From assembly GCF_014237835.1 (NCBI RefSeq), contig NZ_JACJVI010000010.1, positions 62,001 to 126,000 of the forward strand: DNA of 64,000 nt, in the 5' to 3' direction. The translations under genes and the position numbers were made by a program. Source of the DNA: Rhizobium sp. AQ_MP (GTDB lineage: Bacteria > Pseudomonadota > Alphaproteobacteria > Rhizobiales > Rhizobiaceae). Of the stretch, positions 30,024 to 39,555 are shown in pieces. Each line of letters begins with the position of its first letter. Position 1 is the first letter of the stretch. The notes beneath the pieces are model-generated. The model was not told the DNA's origin, made no database searches, and saw nothing but the letters and a program-made list of their open reading frames with translations.

Positions 30024-30309
30024 CTGTCATCCTCCCGTTTGAAGGACCCCTCCTCGGGTCCCGATGGCAGGATGATCACCGCGTTCACCTTTCAGAAACA
30101 GCCCCTGGAAACAGGACTACCGTTCATGGTGTTTCAGTCTTGCGACACTTGCCTCACACATTCCCCCAAAAAAAGTTGGCCACCTCGATGCGAGGCAGCC
30201 AGTAACGATAAAACACAATGTAATGTATTTGAGCGAGCGGATCACACACTTACTGAATTGAACTTGCGCCATTCGAATTCAGCGTACAAAGAGCGATCGC
30301 CGTCGATTT

Positions 30310-31266
30310 CTAGTGCAACTGGAAGCGCTTTATCTTTCGATGCAGCGTCGCTCGACTGATCCCGAGCATCTGAGCAGCAAGGGACACATTGCCATTGGCG
30401 CGTGACAACACGCGGCGCAATGCGGCCCGCTCGGCATCATCGAGATCCCCCGTCTTTTCGCCACGCGTCTCGCGCAAAGCGTCGGCAGCAGGCATGCCCT
30501 GGGCAATCAGTCCGTCATCGAGTCTCAACGCCACGCGGGCCGCCTTGGTCGCACCAAGAATCAGATCATCGCCGTCAACGGCAATCAACGCCGAGAGCGA
30601 ATTGACCTGAGGCACCACCACAATACGGGCACCGGCGAAGGCCTGGCGGAAAAGATTGCTCTCGACCCGCGCTGCAGCATCCCGCACCGCCTGCGACAGG
30701 ATCGCCAGCGTCATGTCGGAAACGTCATTGCGGCAGGTGGAGACATCGAGCGCAGCGGTAACCCTGCCCAGATGGTCGCGGATCGGCGCTGTCGCACAGG
30801 ACAACCCGATATTGGCGCTCATGAAGTGCTGGTCGCGATGGATCACCACCGCGCGCTCGTCGGCAAGCGCGGTACCGATACCGTTTGTGCCGACACTGGG
30901 CTCGCTCCAGAGCGTCTGTTCCCAGAGACCGAGCGAACGGAACTCGACATCGTCCCCCGGCGCCCCTCGCCTGTCGACGACAATTCCGTTTTGATCCGCG
31001 AGAATGATGCAGCAGCCGGAGCGTCCGACCATCTGGTAAAGCCTGTCCACTTCATCAGCAGAACTGCCGATCAGCCGCTCCATGCGCTCGCGGGCCTCGC
31101 GGTAGAGGACGTGATCCACCTGGATCGGCTTGCGCGCCTGTTCGGGCTGCAGTTGATAGAGGTTGAGGCAACGGCTCCAGGAGGCCGCGACCGGCGAGGT
31201 CACCGCAGCCGACGCCTTCTGCGCCGTCGAATAGACGAGTTCGGAATGTCTGGTGTCCTCACGCAT
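30310..31266 (-). CDS. GAF-Fis transcriptional regulator lacking the AAA+ domain
   Basis: A 318-residue regulator. An N-terminal GAF-like sensor (about residues 70-225, GRSGCCIILADQNGIVVDRRG to SVGTNGIGTALADERAVVIHRDQHFM) resembles AcoR. It is followed by a variable region and a C-terminal Fis-type helix-turn-helix (RRVLSRANGNVSLAAQMLGISRATLHRKIKRF). The central sigma-54-activating ATPase (GAFTGA) of AcoR is absent, so it should act on sigma-70 promoters. Start ATG 31266 follows GGGAGGAG. It lies 286 bp upstream of the ALDH gene, which it probably controls. Confidence 0.85.
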   Translation of the reverse strand: MREDTRHSELVYSTAQKASAAVTSPVAASWSRCLNLYQLQPEQARKPIQVDHVLYREARERMERLIGSSADEVDRLYQMVGRSGCCIILADQNGIVVDRRGAPGDDVEFRSLGLWEQTLWSEPSVGTNGIGTALADERAVVIHRDQHFMSANIGLSCATAPIRDHLGRVTAALDVSTCRNDVSDMTLAILSQAVRDAAARVESNLFRQAFAGARIVVVPQVNSLSALIAVDGDDLILGATKAARVALRLDDGLIAQGMPAADALRETRGEKTGDLDDAERAALRRVLSRANGNVSLAAQMLGISRATLHRKIKRFQLH

Positions 31267-31415
31267 CGGCTCCTCCCAAAGCACGAGTCCCAGTATGCGC
31301 CTTCTTCCCTCAGAGGCAATCGCTGATGTGGTTGGCAGATGCCCACCGAGAATTTCGTCGGTCAAACTGGCGCAGATCTGCGACACCCGGCCCGGAGGTC
31401 ATCTCGTGGCAGACC

Positions 31416-33569
31416 TCAGGCCGCGAGAACGCCCGACGATACACCCGACGTGGCAGGTGGAGCCTCGCTCTCCCGGGCAACCGGATGGTCCGGATTGACG
31501 ATATCCTGCAGTTCAGACAGGGGCTGGGGTTTGCCGTAGAAATAGCCCTGCACCTGCTGACAACCTTCCGACTGCAGGAAGCGCAGATGCTCGACGTTTT
31601 CCACCCCCTCCGCAAGCACGGGTATGTCAAGGCTCTGTGCCAGGATTAGCGTCGACCGCACGATCGCTGCGGATTGTCGGTTCTCTGCGACGCTGTCGAT
31701 GAAACCGCGGTCGATCTTGATCTTGTCGAACGGAAATAGTTGCAGCGTCGACAGCGAGGAATAGCCGGTTCCGTAGTCATCCATGGCGATCTTCACGCCA
31801 ATCGACTTGAGCTGCCGGATGATGGAGAGAGCATGCTGCTGATCGGCGATGATGCCGGATTCGGTGATCTCGAGCTCCAGCCGGGACGGAGGGAGCCCGG
31901 TTTCGGCGAGAATTTCTCGCACCCGTGCCGGCAGGGCGGAGTTCGCGAGCTGTTTCGGCGCGACATTGACTGCAATCTTGAGCGGATTGCGCCAGCGCAC
32001 CGCCTCGATGCAGGCCTGGCGCAACACCCAGTCACCGAGTTCCATGATGAAGCCTGTGCGTTCCGCAATCGGGATGAACTCCGCCGGTGAAACCAGGCCG
32101 CGGGTCGGATGGTCCCAGCGCAGCAGCACCTCGAAACCGACCACTTCCCCGGTCTGGGTGTCGTTCTGCTTCTGGAAGTAGAGCTTGAACTCGTCACGCA
32201 GGAACCCGGCACGCATGTCCATGGCAAGCGCGCTGCGCTCGCGGGCTGCCTGGTCCATCGATTGGTCGTAGAAGCAGATGTTGTTCGAGCCGCTGGCCTT
32301 GGCGCGATACATCGCCGTGTCTGCCTGGGCCAGCAGATCATCGATCTCTTCGGCAGCATCCGGGAAAACGGTGATACCGATACTGGTACCGACAGAGAGC
32401 GTCTGTCCCTGCCAGTCGATCGGCGCATTGAGTTGGGAAACGATCGTTTGGCCAAAGGCTTCTGCATCGCCAGCCGTGAACATGCGTGTGCTCACCGCCA
32501 CGAATTCGTCACCGCCGATGCGCGCAACAAATTCGTCGGAACGCAGGCTGCCGGTCATCCGCTCGGCAACGACCCTGAGCACGTGGTCGCCTGCCGCATG
32601 CCCGTGCACATCATTGATCTCCTTGAAGCGGTCGAGATCGAAGGAAAAGATGTAGATCCGCTCGTTGCGAGCTGTCGGCGTCTGCACCAGATGACTGAAA
32701 CGCTCAAGGAATGCTGTCCGGTTCGGCAGGCCGGTCAGCGCATCATGGAGCGAAAGCTGGCGATAACGCTCGACTGCAGAGCGGTTCGACTGCCTGTCGA
32801 TCACGTAGGTCATCGCACCGATTGACAGGATCAGCAGCGTGACGAACACCAGGACCACCGTGAGCACGCTTTCCGGCAGCATGTTTGCAGGCAGCGAGGC
32901 GCCGGCATTGGGCTCCACGGTCAGAGCCGTCATGCCGATGAAATGGGTGGAAGCGATGGCAAGCACGAGCGCGATACCGCCGCCGTACCGGCAGAACCGG
33001 GTCACAGGCCGTGCAACCCGGCTGGTGGCCAAGGCGCCAAAGAGCCCGGCCGCGACCAGCGAAGCGCCGACATAACTCATGTTCCAGTGCAGATCCGCCT
33101 GCACCTGATAGCCGGACATGCCGACATAATGCATCGACGCGATCCCCGCGCCGACAATCGCGCCACCCGCTTCGACCAGCAGGCTGCGCTGGGTTGCCGC
33201 CGCCACGAAAAGGCCGATGCCGGTCACGGTGATGGCAAGCAGCAGGGAAAGCAGCGTGGCGGTGGGCTCGTAGCCGGCAAGCACATCCGCTTCATAGCCC
33301 ATCATCGCCACGAAATGCGTCGTCCAGATCGACGAGCCGCCGATGATGGAGGTCAACGCGATCCAGCTTGCCCGCGCTGCGCCGCGCGTGTTGCGCACAC
33401 GATTGAACAGTCTCATGGTCAAAAGCGAACCGAGCACACAGATCAGCACTGCAGCAACCAGTGAGAGAGGATCGTGATCGACGGCGATGCAGGAAAGAAC
33501 AGCAAGCATGGGCAAGACCATTTGAAATTGAGTGGGAAAGCTAACATCCATCAATTTCGAAAGCCTCAC
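31416..33569 (-). CDS. MHYT-GGDEF-EAL cyclic-di-GMP signalling protein
   Basis: A 717-residue inner-membrane protein. Seven N-terminal helices (residues ~15-255) form an MHYT sensor with motifs around THF (84-86), MHY (146-148) and THF (208-210), thought to bind copper and sense O2, CO or NO. A GGDEF domain (about 268-437) has an intact GGDEF at 352-356 but RSDE in place of the RxxD inhibitory site. An EAL domain (about 450-690) keeps the catalytic set: EVL 480-482, Asn in AVNVAPKQL, LEITES, DDYGTGYSS at 597-605, KIKIDRGF and AEGVE. Both synthesis and breakdown of c-di-GMP are possible. Confidence 0.93.
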   Translation of the reverse strand: MRLSKLMDVSFPTQFQMVLPMLAVLSCIAVDHDPLSLVAAVLICVLGSLLTMRLFNRVRNTRGAARASWIALTSIIGGSSIWTTHFVAMMGYEADVLAGYEPTATLLSLLLAITVTGIGLFVAAATQRSLLVEAGGAIVGAGIASMHYVGMSGYQVQADLHWNMSYVGASLVAAGLFGALATSRVARPVTRFCRYGGGIALVLAIASTHFIGMTALTVEPNAGASLPANMLPESVLTVVLVFVTLLILSIGAMTYVIDRQSNRSAVERYRQLSLHDALTGLPNRTAFLERFSHLVQTPTARNERIYIFSFDLDRFKEINDVHGHAAGDHVLRVVAERMTGSLRSDEFVARIGGDEFVAVSTRMFTAGDAEAFGQTIVSQLNAPIDWQGQTLSVGTSIGITVFPDAAEEIDDLLAQADTAMYRAKASGSNNICFYDQSMDQAARERSALAMDMRAGFLRDEFKLYFQKQNDTQTGEVVGFEVLLRWDHPTRGLVSPAEFIPIAERTGFIMELGDWVLRQACIEAVRWRNPLKIAVNVAPKQLANSALPARVREILAETGLPPSRLELEITESGIIADQQHALSIIRQLKSIGVKIAMDDYGTGYSSLSTLQLFPFDKIKIDRGFIDSVAENRQSAAIVRSTLILAQSLDIPVLAEGVENVEHLRFLQSEGCQQVQGYFYGKPQPLSELQDIVNPDHPVARESEAPPATSGVSSGVLAA

Positions 33570-33798
33570 CTCACATGGTTACCAAATCCGTTGCTGGTCA
33601 CCCGACGGCCAATCTGCCATCACGAATGCGTTAGGGCCGGCTTTCTGGCCGTGAACCTTGCTATTCCCCATCATCTGGTCTATAGGCGCCCGATCCGCAC
33701 AGACACCCTTGGAGGCAATGTGGATGGGACCGGCAACGGTCTCCGGTTCTGGCATGACAGTGTCGCCAGGGCTCTCCAGTAACTTGAAAGGTAAAGCC

Positions 33799-34392
33799 AT
33801 GAGCCACGCTTCTTACGAGCTCAAGGCCGTAGCACGCGAACGGGTAGGTAAGGGGTCCTCCCGCGAACTTCGCCGCAACGGTTTCATCCCGGCTGTCATC
33901 TATGGTGACAAGCAGGCCCCGATTTCGATCTCGATCAACACCAACGAGATCACCAAGCGCATCCACGCCGGCGGTTTCATGACCACCGTCGCCGTCATCG
34001 ACCTCGATGGCCAGAAGATCCGCGTTCTGCCGAAGGACTACCAGCTCGACGTCGTTCGTGATTTCACGATGCATGTCGACTTCCTGCGCGTCTCGGCCGA
34101 CAGCAAGGTCACGGTCGAAGTTCCGGTTCACTTCATCAACGAAGAGAAGTCGGCCATCAAGACCGGCGCCGTTCTCAACATCGTTCGTCACGAAGTTGAA
34201 CTGCACTGCCCGGCTTCCGACATTCCGGAATTCCTGACGGTTGACCTCTCCGGCCTCAAGGTTGGCGACAGCGTTCACATCTCCGCCGTCAAGCTCCCGG
34301 CTGGCACCAGCCCTGTTATCACCGACCGCGACTTCACGATCGCCACGATCGTTGCTCCGGCCGGCGGCATGGAAGCAGAAGCCGAAGCCTGA
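33799..34392 (+). CDS. rplY: 50S ribosomal protein L25 (Ctc/TL5 form)
   Basis: A 197-residue two-domain L25: an N-terminal 5S rRNA-binding domain (residues 1-95, starting with [31 protein letters not shown]) and a C-terminal TL5 domain (about 100-185). Start ATG 33799 follows GAAAGGTAAAG; upstream frame extension is non-coding. A strong terminator follows. In many rhizobia rplY is next to pth; here the signalling pair at 34600-37743 lies between them. Confidence 0.95.
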   Translation: MSHASYELKAVARERVGKGSSRELRRNGFIPAVIYGDKQAPISISINTNEITKRIHAGGFMTTVAVIDLDGQKIRVLPKDYQLDVVRDFTMHVDFLRVSADSKVTVEVPVHFINEEKSAIKTGAVLNIVRHEVELHCPASDIPEFLTVDLSGLKVGDSVHISAVKLPAGTSPVITDRDFTIATIVAPAGGMEAEAEA

Positions 34393-34417
34393 TCTCCAAG
34401 ATCTCCGGCATCGATGG

Positions 34418-34447
34418 AAACCCACCCCTCAAAGGGTGGGTTTTTTT
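34418..34447 (+). terminator. Intrinsic terminator of rplY
   Basis: AAACCCACCC-CTCAAA-GGGTGGGTTT hairpin followed by an uninterrupted T-run, 26 bases after the rplY stop. Confidence 0.93.
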
Positions 34448-34599
34448 CGTGCCAGAGGCTCTGCGGGAAGGTTGAATCCGACCATTCGCCTTTAGGTAGA
34501 TTTAAAGTATTTCGTGAAACGCTCCCGCTCTCAATTATTGCGTGAGGGAGCCTGAAGCAGCATGCCGCATCACCCCGCGCCGCGTGAGGCGGTCCGCTG

Positions 34600-36978
34600 A
34601 TGACACGTTCGGTCGAGAGCCGCTTCCTTTCAATCGTCGGGATCACGATCTTCATTCTGGTCGTGCCGCTCTTTGCTCTGTTCCTGTCGTTGGCGACGGA
34701 ACGGGCGGCCAACGAATTGCAGCAGAATCTCGACATCCTGCTCGCAGCCAATGCACAAGCACTCGCCAAGCCGCTCTGGGACTTCGACGAGGAAAGCGTC
34801 GAACAGATCACCGCAACGATCGTCTCCAACGGACCCGTAAGCAGGGTCCACGTCAAGGATGTCTCGGGCGGCATTGCCGTCTCGATGCCGGCCTTGCCGA
34901 AATGGCCGAAAAACGGTCTGGAACCGATCACGCGCGAGATCTTCTACCGTGCCGTTGAAGGCCCGAAACTCGTTGGCACCATCACCATCTACTACAGCCG
35001 CATCGACATGTTCTCCTCGTTGCGCCAGGCGGAGGTGATGCTGATCGTCATCTTCATGCTGGCGGTCATGGGTGTGGTGGGCGCTGCCGTCATCGGCAAC
35101 CGGCTGATGGTGATGAAGCCGCTCCTGAAGCTGACTGCGGCCATCGAGGCGACGCGCCGGCTCGGATCCCGCCACCATGTGGACTGGCAGTCCAACGACG
35201 AGATCGGCCGGCTTGCCCGAAGCTTCAATGCCATGCAGATCAAGCTCGAGCAGGAAGAAGGCGAATTGCGCCTTGCGCATCGTCGTGCGACTGACATCTA
35301 CAACACCACGCCGGCCATGCTCTTCTCGCTTGACGAGGAAGACCGGATCACCGGCGTCAGCGATTACTGGCTGCTGGCGACCGGCTACCAGCGTCATCAG
35401 GTCGTCGGTCGCCAGTTCATTGAGTTGGTACCGGCCGAAGCGCGTGCAACCTATCACGAACGCAAGAAGACGCGGTCCATCGCCGACGTCCTGGAAGCGA
35501 CGACGCAGTTCGTTTGTGCCGACGGGACCGTCATGGACGTCCTCATCGCCGAAGCGAACCGCAAGATCGAAGGTGCCGATGAGGACCTGTCGCTATCGGT
35601 GATGACCGATGTGACGGCACTCAAGCAGTCCGAGGAGCGCAACCACCACCAGGCGATCACCGATCATCTGACTGGCCTGCGCAACCGCCAGGGCTTCGAA
35701 ACCGCACTCGACGGTGAGATTGCGGCGGCAGATGCTTCAGGTGAGGAACTGGCCTGCATCTTTGTCGACCTTGATCGCTTCAAGTGGATCAACGACAATC
35801 TCGGCCACCAGGCGGGCGACCTGGTGCTTCGCCGATTTGTTGACCGCATGCAGGACGAGCTTCCGAAGGGCGCAATCGCCGCGCGCCTCGGCGGCGATGA
35901 ATTTGCCGTGCTCCTGCGCGGACCGTCGATCGAAGACCTCGCGACAAGGATCAGCCGTGCGCTTTGCGAGATCTTCGTTCATCCCATGACCATCGAAAGT
36001 TCGACCGTCCGCTTGAGCGCCAGCATCGGCATCGCCGTCTATCCCACCCATGCGACCAACGCCGCCGAATTGCTGCAGAAGTCGGACATGGCCATGTACA
36101 GCAAGAAGCGCGACGGCAAGAACGGCGCGCAGCTTTACAACCCGCAGATCCAGGATCACACCCGCCGCCGCGCCGAGATCGAGCGCGATATCGAGGAAGG
36201 TCTGGCCGAGGACTGGTTCGATGCCTTCTTCCAGCCGATCGTCGAAGTCGCAAGCGGTCGCACGGTCGGTTACGAGGCCCTGATGCGCCTTGTGCATCCA
36301 AGGCGCGGCGTCATTCCACCAGCAGAAATGATCGGCGTGGCGGAAGAAACCGGCGCGATCAGCCGCCTGGGCGGTCAGGTGCTCGAGAAGGCGCTTTCCA
36401 ACCTGGCCCGCCTGAGTGCGGCGACCGGCAACCACGACGCCTATCTCGCGATCAACTTCTCGCCGCTTCAGTTCGATGCGTCTCTGCCTGTACGCTTGGC
36501 CGCTCTGACGTCCCATTACGATATCGCGCCGCACCGCATCGTCGTCGAGATCACCGAGGCGACGCTGCTGCACGACAATCCGCAGATCCGTACCATCCTC
36601 GATGGGTTCAACAGCTACGGCTACCGGATCGCCCTCGACGACTTCGGCACGGGCTACTCTTCGCTGAGCTACCTCAACCGCTTCCCGGTCGATATCGTCA
36701 AGATCGACCAGTCCTTCATCCGCTCGCTGACGGAAGACGAGCCCGAGCACCGCCACAAGAGCCGCATGCTCGTCGAAGGCATCACGGCGATTTCCCACAA
36801 AATGGAATGCAGTGTGGTTGCCGAGGGCATCGAGACGGAAGAACAGCGCCGCATTCTTGAGGAATTCGGGGTCGACTTCGGCCAGGGTTATCTTTTCGAT
36901 CGCCCCGCGCCGCTGTCGACGCTGATGGAACATGCGCTTGCCGCGCCGAGCCACCTGCCGAGGGTGTCGACCGGCTGA
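34600..36978 (+). CDS. Membrane HAMP-PAS-GGDEF-EAL protein
   Basis: A 792-residue c-di-GMP enzyme. Transmembrane helices are at about 9-31 and 145-166, with a ~110-residue periplasmic sensor between them that has the LWDFDEESV motif of CHASE8-like domains. HAMP spans ~167-218 and PAS ~230-345. GGDEF spans ~350-515, with GGDEF at 431-435 and no RxxD inhibitory site. EAL spans ~525-775, with EAL at 559-561, INFSPLQF, VEITEAT, DDFGTGYSS at 680-688, VKIDQSF and AEGIE, all complete. It is followed 24 bp later by a periplasmic binding protein, suggesting ligand control of c-di-GMP turnover. Confidence 0.92.
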   Translation: MTRSVESRFLSIVGITIFILVVPLFALFLSLATERAANELQQNLDILLAANAQALAKPLWDFDEESVEQITATIVSNGPVSRVHVKDVSGGIAVSMPALPKWPKNGLEPITREIFYRAVEGPKLVGTITIYYSRIDMFSSLRQAEVMLIVIFMLAVMGVVGAAVIGNRLMVMKPLLKLTAAIEATRRLGSRHHVDWQSNDEIGRLARSFNAMQIKLEQEEGELRLAHRRATDIYNTTPAMLFSLDEEDRITGVSDYWLLATGYQRHQVVGRQFIELVPAEARATYHERKKTRSIADVLEATTQFVCADGTVMDVLIAEANRKIEGADEDLSLSVMTDVTALKQSEERNHHQAITDHLTGLRNRQGFETALDGEIAAADASGEELACIFVDLDRFKWINDNLGHQAGDLVLRRFVDRMQDELPKGAIAARLGGDEFAVLLRGPSIEDLATRISRALCEIFVHPMTIESSTVRLSASIGIAVYPTHATNAAELLQKSDMAMYSKKRDGKNGAQLYNPQIQDHTRRRAEIERDIEEGLAEDWFDAFFQPIVEVASGRTVGYEALMRLVHPRRGVIPPAEMIGVAEETGAISRLGGQVLEKALSNLARLSAATGNHDAYLAINFSPLQFDASLPVRLAALTSHYDIAPHRIVVEITEATLLHDNPQIRTILDGFNSYGYRIALDDFGTGYSSLSYLNRFPVDIVKIDQSFIRSLTEDEPEHRHKSRMLVEGITAISHKMECSVVAEGIETEEQRRILEEFGVDFGQGYLFDRPAPLSTLMEHALAAPSHLPRVSTG

Positions 36979-37002
36979 GATCAACCGCAGGAGGGAACCG
37001 CA

Positions 37003-37743
37003 ATGAAAGTCCTCGTCATTATGCTTTCACTCGCGGCGGCCCCGGTCGCCGCCGCCGATGTCGTCCATTTCACCACCGAAGACTATCCCCCCTACAATTA
37101 TCGGGTCGGCAGCGAGATCCGCGGCGCGGGATATGATCAAATCCTGCTGATGATGAAGGCGATCGACATCCCCTATACCATCGAGATGATGCCCTGGGCG
37201 CGCGCCATTGCGCTCGCCGAAAGCGAACCGATGCATTGCGTCTTCACGACCGCGCACATTCCGGAGCGCGACAAGCGGTTCAAATGGGTCGAGCCGATTG
37301 CCGTTGGCCGCAACTTCATGGTGTCGCATGAGGGATCCGGCATCAAGGTCGCCAACATCGAGGAAGCCAAGCGGTTCACCGTCGGCACCCAACGCAATGA
37401 TTACACCCAGACCCTGCTGGAGAATGAGGGCTTTCCCAAGATCGACCTCGCGACGGATCTGAAGCTCACACTGAAGAAGCTGGAGAGCAACCGTGTAGAC
37501 CTGATGCCGATCTCCGAGCAGCACTATATCGAGTTGCGCGAAATGGGCACGGATCTTGAAGCCCAGTTCGTCTTCTCGGAGCAGAAATTCGCCGTCGCCT
37601 GCAACCTGTCTTTCCCGGACGAACTGCTTGCCCGCATGCAGGGCGCGCTCGACACCCTGATCGCAGACGGCACCCAGGCGGAGATCTTCGACACCTACAA
37701 TCTGCGCTACTCGAACTTCGGCCAGGTCGCGGCTAAGCCCTGA
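37003..37743 (+). CDS. Periplasmic solute-binding protein, family 3-like
   Basis: A 246-residue exported protein with a signal peptide of about 18 residues (ending PVAAA) and a bacterial extracellular solute-binding protein family 3 fold: TEDYPPYNYRVGSEIRGAGYDQI, MMPWARAIALAE, FTTAHIPERDKRFKWVEPI and a second-lobe GTQRNDYTQTLL. A strong site, CAGGAGGGAACC, precedes ATG 37003. No permease or ATPase gene is adjacent. The only partner in the operon is the upstream membrane GGDEF-EAL protein, so a sensing rather than transport role is likely. Confidence 0.87.
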   Translation: MKVLVIMLSLAAAPVAAADVVHFTTEDYPPYNYRVGSEIRGAGYDQILLMMKAIDIPYTIEMMPWARAIALAESEPMHCVFTTAHIPERDKRFKWVEPIAVGRNFMVSHEGSGIKVANIEEAKRFTVGTQRNDYTQTLLENEGFPKIDLATDLKLTLKKLESNRVDLMPISEQHYIELREMGTDLEAQFVFSEQKFAVACNLSFPDELLARMQGALDTLIADGTQAEIFDTYNLRYSNFGQVAAKP

Positions 37744-37824
37744 CCATTGGCCCGACAATCGTCTTGACTTTCGCGCTGTTTCCCTGTGGGGAAAGGCAAA
37801 GAACCTCAAGACGGATCTCGGGCA

Positions 37825-38550
37825 ATGATCATCCTGGCCGGCCTCGGCAATCCCGGTGCGCAGTATGCGAAGAACCGGCACAATATCGGCTTCATGGCTG
37901 TCGACGCGATCCAGCGCCGCCACGGCTTTTCGCCGTGGTCGAAGAAGTTCAAGGCAGAGATCTCCGAGGGAACACTGGCCGGCGAGAAGGTCATGCTGAT
38001 CAAGCCGCAGACCTTCATGAACCTTTCGGGCGAAAGCGTCGGCGAGGCCATGCGCTTCTACAAGCTCGGTCCGGAAGACATCGTCGCCATCTATGACGAA
38101 CTCGACCTCCTGCCCGGCAAGGCGCGCATCAAGACCGGCGGCGGCCATGGCGGGCATAACGGCATCAAGTCGCTCGACGCCCATTGCGGCCTGAACTACC
38201 GGCGGCTCCGCCTCGGCATCGGCCATCCCGGCGACAAGGCAAAAGTCCACAACCACGTGCTCGGCGACTTCGCCAAGGCGGACGCCGAATGGCTCGATCC
38301 GCTGCTGGAAGCGCTCGCCGACAATGCAGACATGCTGATACGCGGTGAAGACTCGCAGCTGATGAACAAGCTGGCGCTCGCAACCGGGGCTAAGGCCGAG
38401 GACGAGAAGCCGGCCAAGGCACCCAAAGCGCCAAAGCCCGCCCAGTCCCACATCCATCAGGCTCGCAACTTCAATCAACCGAAGAAACTTCCCGAGACCG
38501 GCCCCATGGCCGAGATGTTGAAGAAGATGTTCGGCCCCAAGGGCGACTGA
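37825..38550 (+). CDS. pth: Peptidyl-tRNA hydrolase
   Basis: A 241-residue Pth that cleaves the ester of peptidyl-tRNA released from stalled ribosomes. Catalytic residues are visible: Asn in [11 protein letters not shown], His in KNRHNIGF (residue ~20), Asp in IYDELDL and Asn in [12 protein letters not shown]. The core ends near residue 185; the Lys/Ala/Pro-rich C-terminal extension of ~55 residues is common in rhizobial Pth. Start ATG 37825 gives the standard N terminus; an upstream ATG would add 13 residues. Confidence 0.96.
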   Translation: MIILAGLGNPGAQYAKNRHNIGFMAVDAIQRRHGFSPWSKKFKAEISEGTLAGEKVMLIKPQTFMNLSGESVGEAMRFYKLGPEDIVAIYDELDLLPGKARIKTGGGHGGHNGIKSLDAHCGLNYRRLRLGIGHPGDKAKVHNHVLGDFAKADAEWLDPLLEALADNADMLIRGEDSQLMNKLALATGAKAEDEKPAKAPKAPKPAQSHIHQARNFNQPKKLPETGPMAEMLKKMFGPKGD

Positions 38551-38615
38551 CAACCCCATCAGAGGCGCCCTGCCCTGCCTTTAACCGATAGCCGCGCAAA
38601 CGACCGGATAACGCC

Positions 38616-39545
38616 ATGAGCCACGACATCACCACCGACCTCGTCACCCTGCGCGACTACTGGCGTTATGCCATCTCTCGCTTCAATGCCGCAGAACTGA
38701 GCTACGGCCACGGCACCCACACCGCCGTCGATGATGCCGCCTTCCTGGTGCTCGACAGCCTCGACCTGCCGATCGACACGCTCGACCCTTTCCTTGATGC
38801 AAAGCTGCTGCCGTCAGAGCGTCGCCTGCTCGCGGACCGCATCGAGACGCGTGTTACAACCCGCAAGCCCTCAGCCTATCTCACCGGCCGCTCCTATATC
38901 CAGGGCATGCGCTTCTTCGTCGATGAGCGCGTGATCGTGCCGCGCTCGCATATCGGCGAGATCCTGTTCAACGAATATGGCGGCGAATTCGGCTCGACCT
39001 TCCTGCCGGATCCCTTCGCGGTCGAAAGCGTGGTCGACATCTGCACCGGCTCCGGCTGCCTGGCGATCCTGGCTGCAAAGTTCTTCCCGCTGGCAGCCGT
39101 CGATGCCGTCGATCTCTCCGCCAACGCGCTCGATGTCGCCGAAAAGAACCGTCAGGCCTATGGCCTCGAAGACCAGCTGACGCTGCATCAGGGCGATCTC
39201 TATGGGCCGCTGTCAGGCCGCAAGTTCGACCTCATCATCACCAACCCGCCCTATGTCGACCACGAAGCCATGGACGCCTTCCCGGCCGAATACCGCGCCG
39301 AACCGGCCATGGCCCATGACGGCGGCGAAGACGGCCTCGACCTCGTGCGGACGCTGCTCGCCGAAGCGCCGAAGCACCTCAATCCCGGCGGCGGCATGCT
39401 GTGCGAAATCGGCCGCGGCCGCGACATCCTCGAAGCCGAATTCCCGGACCTCGACTTCCTCTGGGTCGAGACTACGGAGGAAGAGGACGCGGTGTTCTGG
39501 ATCTCGGCGGAAGCGCTCGGCGTGAAGGCAAAGAAGAGCAAGTGA
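38616..39545 (+). CDS. prmB: Ribosomal protein L3 N5-glutamine methyltransferase
   Basis: A 309-residue PrmB/YfcB methyltransferase that modifies a glutamine of ribosomal protein L3 with SAM. Visible are the N-terminal helical domain with LTGRSYIQGMRFFVDERVIVPRS, the SAM-binding loop VVDICTGSGCLAI (about 141-153) and the catalytic ITNPPYVD (about 208-215). It follows pth by 65 bp on the same strand. A short GTGAGGC/GCCTCAC hairpin covers its stop codon. Confidence 0.92.
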   Translation: MSHDITTDLVTLRDYWRYAISRFNAAELSYGHGTHTAVDDAAFLVLDSLDLPIDTLDPFLDAKLLPSERRLLADRIETRVTTRKPSAYLTGRSYIQGMRFFVDERVIVPRSHIGEILFNEYGGEFGSTFLPDPFAVESVVDICTGSGCLAILAAKFFPLAAVDAVDLSANALDVAEKNRQAYGLEDQLTLHQGDLYGPLSGRKFDLIITNPPYVDHEAMDAFPAEYRAEPAMAHDGGEDGLDLVRTLLAEAPKHLNPGGGMLCEIGRGRDILEAEFPDLDFLWVETTEEEDAVFWISAEALGVKAKKSK

Positions 39546-39555
39546 GGCTCAGGCC

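Noticed and set aside
30024-30309. Sigma-54 (-24/-12) promoter upstream of the aldehyde dehydrogenase
   Set aside because: No GG-N10-GC arrangement was found; the regulator also lacks an AAA+ domain.
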